Source of the DNA: Allobacillus salarius
GTDB lineage: Bacteria; Bacillota; Bacilli; Bacillales; Alkalibacillaceae
NCBI RefSeq assembly: GCF_007559425.1
Contig: NZ_VMHE01000008.1
Location: 33,868-97,867 of the forward strand
Reading direction: 5' to 3'
Length of the DNA: 64,000 bases
In this document: in pieces, positions 18,543-27,611 of the stretch
Position numbering within the stretch: the stretch's first letter is position 1
Layout of the letters: the number at the start of each line of letters is the position of its first letter
The notes under the pieces: model-generated
What the model was told of the DNA's origin: nothing
Seen by the model: the letters and a program-made list of their open reading frames with translations, nothing else
Database searches by the model: none
Position numbers and translations under genes: made by a program

Positions 18543-18637
18543 TTTATATTATTAATAGAGTAAGAATAGATAATTATATGCTTGTTCATGATTTAACTTC
18601 TATGTTCTTATTCTATATCATATGGAGGTTTGATAGA

Positions 18638-21160
18638 TTGAAATCAAAATATTTGGCATTAGGGAAGTGGGGACTTGCTCTGGTTCTTGTTCTCTTTTGT
18701 TTGTTTACTGTTTTTGACTCTACAAAAGCAGAGTCTCAATTATTAGAGGGTGTTGCTTTAGAAGACGTAACAAATGTATATTCCGGTACCTCGAAGGATA
18801 CAAGGGTATTAAAGAGTTATAAAAAGGGATCAATATTATTATATCGATCTTATAACAATAACTGGTACATAACCAAAGTTTATTTGAATGGCAAGTCGCA
18901 TACAGGATACATTTATTCTAAAGACGTCGATACAGCAACAACTAATGATCAGCTACTAGAAGGCATATCATTAAAAAATCACACTAATGTTTATTCGACA
19001 GCTAGATTAAACTCTAATGTATTAAAATCATATTCTCAAGGGGACAGATTATTATATAGGTCGTTTACAAATGACTGGTATAAAACTGGAGTAATAGTAA
19101 GAGGTAAGCGATATGACGGTTATATACATAGTTCTTCAGTAGAAAATGCTATATACAGTCCAACAAAAGAACAAGGGATAGCCAAGAAACAATACACTCA
19201 TGTTTATTCAAAAGCTTCCAAAGGATCTAAAGTTTTAAAATCATACAGTTCCGGCTCAAAGTTGCGGTTTGAAACCTACACTACTAATTGGTTTAAAGCA
19301 ACTGTATATGTAAATGGCAAACCAAAAACTGGATACATTCATATCAGTGATGTTGAATTATCAGTAGACTCCTCTGCTTTTATAGAGGGAATAAGCGTCA
19401 ACAGAGCCATTGTATATGCCAAACCCAACCATTCTTCTAGCAGCTTAAAGTCTTATAGAGCTGGTACTATACTAAAATATCAACCATATACAGATAAGTG
19501 GCATAAAGCAATCGTATACATCAATGGAAGTAAGCGTATAGGTTATATACCTGTTTCCGTTGTTGAAAATCTAGTAAACTATGAAGAAAAATTACGTGGT
19601 ATTGCTATTAATGGTGCAACCAGTACTTATGATGTTCCGTCAAAAGAGTCTACTAAAGTAAAAACATATCCTGAGGGAACCGTATTACAATTTAACACTT
19701 TAACCAAAAATTGGTATCAAGCTTATAATTATGTTAATGGAAAAAGAATCAAAGTCTATATACCTATCGATCAAGTAAAAACTATTCATAGCAATCAACA
19801 AAAACTAAATGGAATAGCAGTTAAGAAGCCTACCAATGCATATTCACGTGCATCAAGAAACTCAAGTGTCGTGAAAACATATAGTCGTGGAAGTAAATTA
19901 ATTATCAATACTTTTACTGACCAATGGTATGAAGCAACAGTTATTACAAATGGTAAACGTAAAAAAGCTTATTTTCATAAAGATGATGTTGATACCTCTA
20001 AAGTAATCGAGGATACTACTAAATACGATAAAAACTTTAATGAATTGGTAGACATTTGGTTATCTAAGAATCCACAAATATGGACATCTAAAGGTTTTAA
20101 ACCAGCAACTCGAGAAGATATCGAATACTATGCTAATCCAAACAATTTTAAAGACAGAGATAGCTCCAGTTTCTTTCAGTATTTAGTTCTATCTCAGCCG
20201 GCTCAGATTGATGCCGATGAATTAAATAACACGATTTTAAAGAATAAAGGTACCCTTCATGGAACGGGTCAGGCATTCGTAGATGCTGCAGAAGCATATA
20301 GTGTTAATGAAATTTACTTATTGGCACACGCTCTTCATGAAACTGGGAACGGTACGTCAACGCTAGCTTCAGGTGTTAAGTATAAAGGTACTACTGTTTA
20401 TAATATGTATGGAATAAATGCAAAGGATAGCTGTCCTGTTGAATGTGGCGCTAGTTATGCTTATAAAGAGGGCTGGAACACACCTTATAAAGCAGTAGTA
20501 GGCGGTGCAAAGTTTATAGGTGAAGGTTATATCAATGCAGGACAAGATACACTTTATAAAATGCGTTGGAATCCGGATAGTCCAGGAAATCACCAATATG
20601 CTACAGATGTAAATTGGGCGCTAGCTCAAACTGGAAATATTGCGAAATTGTATAGCATGCTTGATAACTATACTCTATTTTTTGATATTCCAGAATACAA
20701 AGGTGAACCAACCAATTCAACAGCATATCCTGAACAAACATTAGGTTCAACGACTTCTAACGTTAACTTCAGGGAGAAAGCAACAACTAACTCCAATGCA
20801 CTTTCATTGATTAATAGTGGTACGACTGTAAAACTATTAAGCTACGAACGTGGTCAAGTAGTTAATGGTAATAACATATGGTACCGAGTGAATTACAACG
20901 GTAAGATTGGTTATATACACAGTGATTACTTAAACATTGAAAATCTAGGACAAGTTGTTAATGTGACTACCAATTTAAATGTACGTAGTAAGCCAGTTGA
21001 CGGTAATGTAATCAGTAGCTTAAAAAACAGCACTTTTGTGTCTGTCGCACTCGACAAAAACGGTAATATGATTACAAAAGATAATTGGTATAAGATTAAT
21101 GTACCTAACTCAAATAAAACCGGTTGGGTAAGTGGTGATTACTTTAAAGTAATCAAATAA
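18638..21160 (+). CDS. Secreted endo-beta-N-acetylglucosaminidase with SH3/GW-like repeats
   Basis: About 840 residues from TTG 18638, chosen because GGAGG (18624-18628) is 9 bases upstream and the signal peptide then starts MKSKYLALGKWG. An ATG at 18578 lacks an SD. Layout: signal peptide (to about 31), six 70-77 residue repeats of the kind seen in the M14 protein (to about 455), a glucosaminidase domain with catalytic Glu in LAHALHETGNGTS (about 565), and two C-terminal SH3b domains. It resembles LytD/Atl-type autolysins that cut glycan strands. The shared repeats suggest both enzymes bind the same wall polymer, plausibly the teichoic acid made here. Confidence 0.9.
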   Translation: MKSKYLALGKWGLALVLVLFCLFTVFDSTKAESQLLEGVALEDVTNVYSGTSKDTRVLKSYKKGSILLYRSYNNNWYITKVYLNGKSHTGYIYSKDVDTATTNDQLLEGISLKNHTNVYSTARLNSNVLKSYSQGDRLLYRSFTNDWYKTGVIVRGKRYDGYIHSSSVENAIYSPTKEQGIAKKQYTHVYSKASKGSKVLKSYSSGSKLRFETYTTNWFKATVYVNGKPKTGYIHISDVELSVDSSAFIEGISVNRAIVYAKPNHSSSSLKSYRAGTILKYQPYTDKWHKAIVYINGSKRIGYIPVSVVENLVNYEEKLRGIAINGATSTYDVPSKESTKVKTYPEGTVLQFNTLTKNWYQAYNYVNGKRIKVYIPIDQVKTIHSNQQKLNGIAVKKPTNAYSRASRNSSVVKTYSRGSKLIINTFTDQWYEATVITNGKRKKAYFHKDDVDTSKVIEDTTKYDKNFNELVDIWLSKNPQIWTSKGFKPATREDIEYYANPNNFKDRDSSSFFQYLVLSQPAQIDADELNNTILKNKGTLHGTGQAFVDAAEAYSVNEIYLLAHALHETGNGTSTLASGVKYKGTTVYNMYGINAKDSCPVECGASYAYKEGWNTPYKAVVGGAKFIGEGYINAGQDTLYKMRWNPDSPGNHQYATDVNWALAQTGNIAKLYSMLDNYTLFFDIPEYKGEPTNSTAYPEQTLGSTTSNVNFREKATTNSNALSLINSGTTVKLLSYERGQVVNGNNIWYRVNYNGKIGYIHSDYLNIENLGQVVNVTTNLNVRSKPVDGNVISSLKNSTFVSVALDKNGNMITKDNWYKINVPNSNKTGWVSGDYFKVIK

Positions 21161-21175
21161 TATAACTATAAATAA

Positions 21176-21212
21176 AAAGACCCTGTCTTCACTTCAGGGT
21201 CTTTATTTTAAT
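21176..21212 (+). terminator. Terminator after the glucosaminidase gene
   Basis: AAAGACCCTG pairs with CAGGGTCTTT, followed by ATTTTAATT. Confidence 0.8.
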
Positions 21213-21269
21213 TGAAAAATAACTTAAGATATAGTTTAATGTTGTTATGCACTAATCGGGAGGATAAGT

Positions 21270-21665
21270 ATGAAAAAGGTATTAACCTACGGGACATTTG
21301 ATTTGTTACATGTCGGACATATTAATATATTAAGAAGAGCAAAAGAACTTGGTGATTACCTTATTGTAGCCGTATCTACAGACGAATTTAATGCTCTCAA
21401 AGAAAAAAAAGCTTACTACAGCTATGAAGATCGAAAATTCATTTTAGAAGCTGTACGTTATGTTGATGAAGTAATTCCTGAGAATAATTGGGAACAGAAA
21501 ATTAATGATGTCAAAACTCACGATGTAGATGTTTTTGTGATGGGGCATGATTGGGAAGGCGAATTCGACTTTCTCAAAGACTACTGTAAAGTTGTGTATT
21601 TACCAAGAACAGAAGGTATATCAACAACCAAAATAAAGAAAGATCTAAATGCCAAATTGAAATAA
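21270..21665 (+). CDS. tagD: Glycerol-3-phosphate cytidylyltransferase TagD
   Basis: A 131-residue cytosolic enzyme making CDP-glycerol from CTP and glycerol-3-phosphate, the donor for all three glycerophosphotransferases in this window. Motifs of the cytidylyltransferase family are intact: [12 protein letters not shown] (residues 6-17, with HVGH) and [10 protein letters not shown] near the C-terminus. Length equals B. subtilis TagD. GGGAGG lies 7 bases before ATG 21270. It is a single-gene unit with terminators on both sides. Confidence 0.97.
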   Translation: MKKVLTYGTFDLLHVGHINILRRAKELGDYLIVAVSTDEFNALKEKKAYYSYEDRKFILEAVRYVDEVIPENNWEQKINDVKTHDVDVFVMGHDWEGEFDFLKDYCKVVYLPRTEGISTTKIKKDLNAKLK

Positions 21666-21672
21666 CAGTTAT

Positions 21673-21703
21673 AAAAGACCTAGTCATCGACTTGGTCTTT
21701 TTT
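21673..21703 (+). terminator. Terminator after tagD
   Basis: AAAAGACCTAGTC pairs with GACTTGGTCTTTT (one G-T), then TTT. Confidence 0.8.
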
Positions 21704-21782
21704 AATGACTAAAATATATACTTACTCAACTTGTAGTGTTATTTCTGATAAAATAAAAATAACAACTAAAACGAGGTGCATA

Positions 21783-22958
21783 ATGGCTAGAGAAGCAGCA
21801 ATTTTTCTTTATCTATTCTATATACGTGTATTTTTTTCTCTTTTTAAACTCATTCCATTAAAAAAGAAAACGGTCTTCATCAGTTCTTTTGGTGACAATG
21901 TTCACTACACTTCACAAGAAGTATTAGAACAAACAGACCATGTTGTCATCATTCTAAAGCTCTCTGGAACGCAAGGAGATTTTATAGAAAACGAGCGTAC
22001 AACCATTATTCCGTTTAGTTTGACCCCCTTTTCATTATCTTTTATTAAGGGGCTATACCATTTAGCTACTAGCAAAGTGGTTTTTGTCGATAACTACTTT
22101 GGAATTCTCTCTGCAACTCATTTCAAAAAACAAGTTTCATGCATCCAATTGTGGCATGCCAATGGGGCTGTGAAACAATTCGGGTTAAAGGATCCTTCTA
22201 TTCACTTCAGAAGCAACCGTGCCTACAACCGCTTTAGAAGTGTTTATGAGCGATTCGACCACATTGTTGTCGGTTCTGAGAAGATGGGCTCTATTTTTCA
22301 GGATGCATTTGGATTATCTTCTGAGAGAATGTTAACAACTGGAGTTCCTCGAACAGATTTATTTTTCAATGAGGCTAATCAAAAAGAAATAAAGGAATTG
22401 ATTTTACAACAATATCCAAGCATCAAGGGTAAAAAGGTCATTCTTTACGCTCCAACATACCGAGAACACCAATTAAAGAGGCATTCAATCAAATTAAATA
22501 TTAATAAGCTTTATGAAGAGTTAAGCGATGATTATGTATTTTTGCTTCGATTGCATCCCGCAATTGAAAATAAATATAGCGATCATTATAAAGGGTTCAT
22601 CATCAACGTATCTGATTATCCGTACTTAAATCATTTGCTGTTAGTTACTGATTATTTAGTTACCGACTACTCATCCATTCCTTTTGAATTTTCCATAATG
22701 GAAAGGCCGATGATCTTTTATCCTTACGACATAGAGGAATATGTTACCGAACGCGGTTTTTGGGAGGATTATGAAGAACTTGTTCCTGGACCAATTGCCA
22801 ACAATACAGATGATATTATTGAACTCGTGCAACAAAGAGATTTTGGTATAGGTAAAATTAAAGTTTTTGCCGATGAATGGAACGAGTACAATGATGGACG
22901 AGCTACGGAAAAACTCGTCAAGTATGTTTACCAAATTAAAAAAACTGAATCCTTTTAA
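21783..22958 (+). CDS. tagB: Teichoic acid glycerol-phosphate primase TagB
   Basis: A 391-residue Glyphos_transf enzyme. I chose ATG 21783 (MAREAAIF) with GAGGTG just upstream; the longer reading from 21705 has no SD and runs through the tagD terminator. It has IQLWHANGAVKQFGLKD (about 121), which matches TagB rather than TagF, plus YAPTYRE, RLHPAI and LVTDYSSIPFEFS (about 293). TagB adds the first glycerol phosphate to the linkage disaccharide. It sits next to tagD but apart from tagA, unlike the tagAB operon of B. subtilis. Confidence 0.9.
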   Translation: MAREAAIFLYLFYIRVFFSLFKLIPLKKKTVFISSFGDNVHYTSQEVLEQTDHVVIILKLSGTQGDFIENERTTIIPFSLTPFSLSFIKGLYHLATSKVVFVDNYFGILSATHFKKQVSCIQLWHANGAVKQFGLKDPSIHFRSNRAYNRFRSVYERFDHIVVGSEKMGSIFQDAFGLSSERMLTTGVPRTDLFFNEANQKEIKELILQQYPSIKGKKVILYAPTYREHQLKRHSIKLNINKLYEELSDDYVFLLRLHPAIENKYSDHYKGFIINVSDYPYLNHLLLVTDYLVTDYSSIPFEFSIMERPMIFYPYDIEEYVTERGFWEDYEELVPGPIANNTDDIIELVQQRDFGIGKIKVFADEWNEYNDGRATEKLVKYVYQIKKTESF

Positions 22959-22974
22959 AGGATTCAGTTTTTTA
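22940..22974. terminator. Bidirectional terminator between tagB and the sulfotransferase gene
   Basis: AAACTGAATCC pairs with GGATTCAGTTT, with A and T runs at both flanks. It covers the 3' ends of both convergent genes. Confidence 0.8.
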
Positions 22975-24720
22975 TTCTAGCACAGTAAAGTTTTTTCTCC
23001 ATTCATCGTTATACAATGGATATCGTTGACTACGATATATCCATGCTCCAGATGGAAAATCACTGATCACTGCCTCAAATACCACTTCTGCATCTTGGTC
23101 ATCTGTCGCCTCTATAATGTGACTTCGGGTGCCATCGGCCACATGACCGAAATCAATTAATCGGTTTCCGCTATCTTCTAAATATTTTGCACTACCGATA
23201 ATATTCGTAAATAACTCTTTTCCTCTTTCTTCCCCATAACTCCAAATGATTTCTGCTTCTCTTGTTTTTTCATTAATTCGATATTGAGTAGCAGCACTGT
23301 ATGTTCTTGATAACTCTTTGTCCCCACGGGCCACTGCAACATTATTATCATAGATTAATAAATCAATTGTATCATCATTTTCATCCAAGTCAGGCATGAT
23401 GGTTGCATCATGCTGGGCTCCTGGATATTTAAAATTTTCTCCTTGTCCTTCAACAACATAATTGTTTAGAAACTCATCATTAAAGCCATCCGGGTGCGCC
23501 AGAATCCATATGATCTCATTTGTTAAATAATCGATTTTCATGACAGTATCTTGGTTACGCCCTGATATGATTATGGTATTATCACTTTCATCATAAACGA
23601 CAGAATTTTGGTGAAACCAATCCAGTTTGCCGTCTTTTGGCTCTCTGGCTGTATATTCTTCATAAGTTTCAATAGGATAAAGATCTTTTAGGTCGATAAG
23701 TTTAACGACCTCGCCATTGGTTGGATTGACTTCAATCATCGTATCTTCCATATAATTTTCACTGCCATCATTCACCGTCATGAGCCAGTTTCCGTTCGGT
23801 AACTCAGCTATATCATGGTGAATGAGTGTTTGTTCCAACCCTTCTGCTTCGCTGATCGCGGCATCATCGGATATTTTAAATGCTTTGTAAATTTTACCCA
23901 TTAAATCAATTTCAAATAATCGATTGTATGCAGGTCCGCCATTATTATCTTTTCCTAAGTATAAAAAGTTACCGTTCTGAATCCTTTTGAAGACGTGGCT
24001 ATTATATTGTGAGCTATACCACCGTACATCTCCGTTTGTATCAAATCCATAGACAAACTTTGTACTTGGAATAGCAAAGTTCAAACCGTTAGCAGGCATA
24101 TCAACCTTCTCTTTCTTAATCGTTTCAATTGAGATTGAACCGATATAATCAGGAAGTGGTTGCGTTTCAATTGAAATAGAATTTTCTTGTGTGTTCCCAT
24201 CCTCCATGATCGACTTGATGGTAATCTCATTTGTATGGTTCGGATATAAGCCTAAAATAGGCAGTTCGTGTCTTGTGGTAAGCTCTGTTGTACTATTTGA
24301 TATTTCAGGTCCCCCGTCTTTTCCTTTTACCGTGTAAGTAACTGTGGCTGGTTCTTCAGTTTCAAAAACAACTAAAGCCGAAAGTGGCGTTCTGTTATAA
24401 GGGTCAAGTTTGATATATGGATCTTGAAACGTACTACCTTCACTCTCTTCGATAATTGTCTGTTCAATTTCTTGCTGGTTCTCTATGACGTCTTTCGTTG
24501 GTTCAGGGGCAAATGCGTAGTCTACTGGCTTTAAGTTTCTTGAATTTAACGATTCTCTTGCTAATTCATAATCTGTTTTTTGTTCTTTCTCAGTAGTCTC
24601 TTCTTGTCGATCTTTCGTTTGATCTTCGTTTGTTTCATCTTCCGAATCATTCATAAAAAAGAGAAATGCGATAACAGCGATAAGGCCAATCGCAATCAAT
24701 ATAACTGCAGTTTTCCTCAT
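22972..24720 (-). CDS. Arylsulfotransferase (ASST) family membrane-anchored protein
   Basis: 582 residues with an N-terminal membrane anchor (about 4-24), an acidic Glu/Asp/Thr-rich linker (to about 50) and an ASST-type region. A small beta domain (about 110-180) resembles the ASST N-terminal domain. The propeller part carries conserved His/Arg/Asn blocks: IHHDIAELPNGN, WFHQNSVVY, SGRNQDTV and GAQHDAT. ASST enzymes transfer sulfate between phenolic compounds outside the cytoplasm via a His intermediate. Placement between tagB and an LCP ligase is unusual. The donor and acceptor are unknown, and a structural or non-enzymatic role cannot be excluded. Confidence 0.8.
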   Translation of the reverse strand: MRKTAVILIAIGLIAVIAFLFFMNDSEDETNEDQTKDRQEETTEKEQKTDYELARESLNSRNLKPVDYAFAPEPTKDVIENQQEIEQTIIEESEGSTFQDPYIKLDPYNRTPLSALVVFETEEPATVTYTVKGKDGGPEISNSTTELTTRHELPILGLYPNHTNEITIKSIMEDGNTQENSISIETQPLPDYIGSISIETIKKEKVDMPANGLNFAIPSTKFVYGFDTNGDVRWYSSQYNSHVFKRIQNGNFLYLGKDNNGGPAYNRLFEIDLMGKIYKAFKISDDAAISEAEGLEQTLIHHDIAELPNGNWLMTVNDGSENYMEDTMIEVNPTNGEVVKLIDLKDLYPIETYEEYTAREPKDGKLDWFHQNSVVYDESDNTIIISGRNQDTVMKIDYLTNEIIWILAHPDGFNDEFLNNYVVEGQGENFKYPGAQHDATIMPDLDENDDTIDLLIYDNNVAVARGDKELSRTYSAATQYRINEKTREAEIIWSYGEERGKELFTNIIGSAKYLEDSGNRLIDFGHVADGTRSHIIEATDDQDAEVVFEAVISDFPSGAWIYRSQRYPLYNDEWRKNFTVLE

Positions 24721-24781
24721 TTTATCAAGCCCCTTTAGCGATGCTTTATTACATTCATGCTATCATTATTCGTAAAAATGG

Positions 24782-24822
24782 AAAAACCATATCACGTAGT
24801 AAATGATTACTAAGTAATATGG
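24782..24822 (-). terminator. Terminator after the first LCP gene
   Basis: On the minus strand CCATATTACTTAGTAA pairs imperfectly with TTTACTACGTGATATGG, followed by TTTTT. Confidence 0.7.
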
Positions 24823-24837
24823 CCTCATTTTTACATT

Positions 24838-25779
24838 TTATTTTGCGTTTTCATGTTCATCCACCAACTGTTGCAGTCTCGCTTTCTCCTCATCCGACAC
24901 CACATAATACCAAATTCCATTCATTTTCGAGCCGCTTCCCTTTACTTCTTCACGAATCGTTTCTGAACGTGTTCCTCGATAGTCCATGAATAGCTTGCGC
25001 ATTTCTTCGATTTGTAAGTTTGTCTCTACATTTGCTCCAAGTGCATCTAGAATATCTTGGACTTTCGTAAATGATCCGAAACTCATTCCTTTGTCAATCA
25101 TCGCGTCGATAATCTGTTGTTGACGATCATTTCTACCTAAATCACCTTTAGGGTCTTGTTTTCTCATACGGGAATAAGCTAGTGCTTCAGTACCGTTCAA
25201 ATGTAATTCGCCTGTTTCGAATGTTTTTCCGCTTTGGGTAAATTGGCGATTGTTCTGAACAGTCACGCCGCCAAGCGCATCGACACCATCTTTAAGACCT
25301 TCCATATTCACTTTGCCGTAAAAATGTATCGTCGTATCTAAAAAGTTCTCGACGGTTTGTACGGAAAGTTCAGAATTACCGAATGCATAAGCATGGTTGA
25401 TTTTATCCATGCCTCTACCCGGAATGTTGACGTACGTATCACGCGGGATGCTGAGCATTAACATTTTATTTGTATCAGGGTTTAATGATAGGAAAATCAT
25501 CGTATCAGACCGGCCTTTATCTCCTTTTCTTTCATCGACCCCCAACAATAAGGCATTAATCGTATCTTTATCTTTAAACCGCTGTTCAATTTCTTCTTTC
25601 TTTTCTTGGTCTGAATCGAGCGGTTGATACATTTCTGATACAGCATTATCCACTTGTTTATACAAATAAGCGGCGTAAATCACACCTGCCAATATTAATA
25701 TACCCAGTATAATCAATACAATTTTTAAGCCCTTTTTATTTCCTTTTTTCCGTTTACGTTTGTCTTTTCTCGTTTCCAT
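24838..25779 (-). CDS. LytR-CpsA-Psr (LCP) family wall polymer ligase
   Basis: 313 residues: a very basic N-terminus (KDKRKRKKGNKK), one TM (about 18-40) and an extracellular LCP domain. Key family blocks are LLLGVDERKGDKGRSDTM (about 77), LSIPRDTYV (about 109), INHAYAFG (about 126), the YSRMRKQDPKGDLGRNDRQQ segment with catalytic Arg/Asp residues (about 203), and a C-terminal tail. LCP proteins move undecaprenyl-linked teichoic acid or capsule onto peptidoglycan. GAGAGG precedes ATG 25779. It is TagU/LytR-like; a second paralogue lies at 27758. Confidence 0.93.
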   Translation of the reverse strand: METRKDKRKRKKGNKKGLKIVLIILGILILAGVIYAAYLYKQVDNAVSEMYQPLDSDQEKKEEIEQRFKDKDTINALLLGVDERKGDKGRSDTMIFLSLNPDTNKMLMLSIPRDTYVNIPGRGMDKINHAYAFGNSELSVQTVENFLDTTIHFYGKVNMEGLKDGVDALGGVTVQNNRQFTQSGKTFETGELHLNGTEALAYSRMRKQDPKGDLGRNDRQQQIIDAMIDKGMSFGSFTKVQDILDALGANVETNLQIEEMRKLFMDYRGTRSETIREEVKGSGSKMNGIWYYVVSDEEKARLQQLVDEHENAK

Positions 25780-25812
25780 TCATTCGTTCCTCTCTATTCG
25801 TTTTTTATCCTA

Positions 25813-25953
25813 TTAGAAATTAAACAGATCGCCCCAATCAAAATACTTTCTGAATAGGTCTGCATCTGTCTGTGTGAAATAAAGATAAGTAATGACGATG
25901 CCAAACACTATGTAGATTAAGCAGCCTAGCTGCAGTTTCTTTTTACTGTCCAT
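25813..25953 (-). CDS. Small membrane protein, 46 residues, unknown function
   Basis: A short reading frame starting MDSKKKLQLGCLIYIVFG, with one hydrophobic helix (about 9-27) and an acidic/aromatic C-terminus ending WGDLFNF. AAGGAAGTG lies about 6 bases before ATG 25953. It is immediately upstream of, and in the same direction as, the LCP gene (33 bases from its start), so the two are probably co-transcribed. I do not recognise a family. The SD and the typical single-TM layout make it credible as a real gene. Confidence 0.6.
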   Translation of the reverse strand: MDSKKKLQLGCLIYIVFGIVITYLYFTQTDADLFRKYFDWGDLFNF

Positions 25954-26095
25954 CGTTTCACTTCCTTGCTTCCCTTCATTTTACCTGGATTAGTGTTTTT
26001 TGTCACCAGTTTAGTTATTTTGTTGCATTGTGTTCACGAACATTTATTGGTTCAATGAATGTTTGAAGCAATTTTTATGGGGGCAAGGATCCATC

Positions 26096-27292
26096 ATGAA
26101 AAAAATCACTCTATTATTATTGACGTTTCTCATTCTAGTAAGTTGCAGTGAATTGACTGCAAATGAAAAAGATGTTGAAGAAAAATCGAATGATGCGCTT
26201 GTAGTTGAGAACACAGAAGAAAATAACCAAGCTGACGAGGATGCAAACAACTCAACTGCAAATCCTGAAGGTAAACTAACTGTCCATTATATCGATGTAG
26301 GCCAAGGGGATGCGACATTACTTCAGACAGTAGAAGGCGAGGAAACATTCAATCTATTAATCGATGCTGGTGACTGGACAGGTGATGAAGTGGTTCCATA
26401 TTTGCAGTCTCAGTCTGTTGAATCTTTGGATGTTGTCATTGGGACGCATATCCATGCCGATCATATCGGTCAATTGGATGAGGTTATCAAAAATTTCCCG
26501 GTTGATGAAGTGTGGATGACGGGTAATGTACATACAACAGGTGCGTTTGAGAATGTGTTGGCAGCGATTGAGCAGTCTGAGGCGTCTTATGTTGAGCCGC
26601 GTTCTGGTGAAGAATTCGAAATCGGTCCGTTCTTGGTGGAAGTATACCACCCGACTGAGCTGTCCGGCGATTTTAACGATGACTCGATTTCGACGCGAGT
26701 GACTTACGGCGATGTGAGCTTTTTGTTCACTGGCGATGCTGAGGCAGGTGCTGAAGAGGAAATGTTAGCTAATGGATTCGATTTAGATGCTGATATCTTC
26801 CAGCTGGGGCATCATGGTTCGAGCACTTCCAACACGCCTGCTTTCGTTCAAGCGGTCAGTCCGGATGTCGCCATCTATTCTGCTGGTTTAGACAATGATT
26901 ATGGTCATCCACATTATGAAACGGTTGAATTGATGAAAAAAATGGGTATTGATTTGTATGGAACCGATGCACATGGAACAATCGTCGTTGAGTCGGATGG
27001 AAAGCGTTTTTCTGTTCAAACGGACCGAGAAGCATCTATTGAGAGAGAAAAACCTGATTTTCTGAAAGATAATGATGAAGATTCAGCTCGCTCATCCGAT
27101 GAATGCATCGATATTAATTCAGCTAGTTTAGAAGATTTATATGACATTATTCACATCGATGAAGCACGAGCTGCGGAATTAGTCGAGCTACGACCACACC
27201 ATTCATTGAATGGCCTGAAACGGATTTATGGCATCGGTGATGGTCGGTTGGCCGATATTAAAGAAGAAGGGTTAGCTTGTGTGAAAGAATAA
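26096..27292 (+). CDS. ComEC/MBL-fold lipoprotein with C-terminal helix-hairpin-helix
   Basis: About 398 residues from ATG 26096 (MKKITLL), preceded by AAGGATC. A lipobox LILVSC puts it on the outer membrane face. After an acidic linker comes a metallo-beta-lactamase fold like that of ComEC: QGDATLL, THIHADHIGQLDE (HxHxDH), FTGDAE, QLGHHGSS and GTDAHGTI. The last ~60 residues (CIDINSASLEDL...YGIGDGRLADI) are a ComEA-type HhH DNA-binding motif. Such proteins are thought to be extracellular nucleases or phosphodiesterases; the substrate is not proven. It is followed by its usual partner, a DUF3006 gene. Confidence 0.88.
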   Translation: MKKITLLLLTFLILVSCSELTANEKDVEEKSNDALVVENTEENNQADEDANNSTANPEGKLTVHYIDVGQGDATLLQTVEGEETFNLLIDAGDWTGDEVVPYLQSQSVESLDVVIGTHIHADHIGQLDEVIKNFPVDEVWMTGNVHTTGAFENVLAAIEQSEASYVEPRSGEEFEIGPFLVEVYHPTELSGDFNDDSISTRVTYGDVSFLFTGDAEAGAEEEMLANGFDLDADIFQLGHHGSSTSNTPAFVQAVSPDVAIYSAGLDNDYGHPHYETVELMKKMGIDLYGTDAHGTIVVESDGKRFSVQTDREASIEREKPDFLKDNDEDSARSSDECIDINSASLEDLYDIIHIDEARAAELVELRPHHSLNGLKRIYGIGDGRLADIKEEGLACVKE

Positions 27293-27316
27293 TTGTATAG
27301 CTAGGGAGGGGACACA

Positions 27317-27580
27317 ATGAGTAAATATGAAGGTGTACTTGATCGGATTGAAGATGGACACGCAGTTATTTTAGTTGAAGAAGATAAAAAGGACTTTCTT
27401 TTGCCAGCGAACCATTTACCCGATTCGATTCAAACCGGTAGTCAGGTTGAAGTGACGATTGAGAATGGTGAAGTGAGTGATATCAAGCTTATCGATACGA
27501 ATGCTGACCGAAAGACATCTTTAGAGAATCGGTTGGATCAATTAAAAAAGAACAGGAACAGCTCTTTCAAAAAAAAGTAA
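27317..27580 (+). CDS. DUF3006 family protein
   Basis: 87 residues, cytosolic, beta-rich N-terminal half (MSKYEGVLDRIEDGHAVILV) and a basic coiled C-terminus (LENRLDQLKKNRNSSFKKK). This matches DUF3006 proteins, regularly encoded next to MBL-fold ComEC-like proteins, as here (24 bases apart). GGGAGGGG precedes ATG 27317. Function is unknown; the fixed pairing suggests a joint role with the lipoprotein upstream. Confidence 0.85.
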   Translation: MSKYEGVLDRIEDGHAVILVEEDKKDFLLPANHLPDSIQTGSQVEVTIENGEVSDIKLIDTNADRKTSLENRLDQLKKNRNSSFKKK

Positions 27581-27611
27581 ATTTTTTGTCATACAATCTT
27601 TAGTCGGTCAC

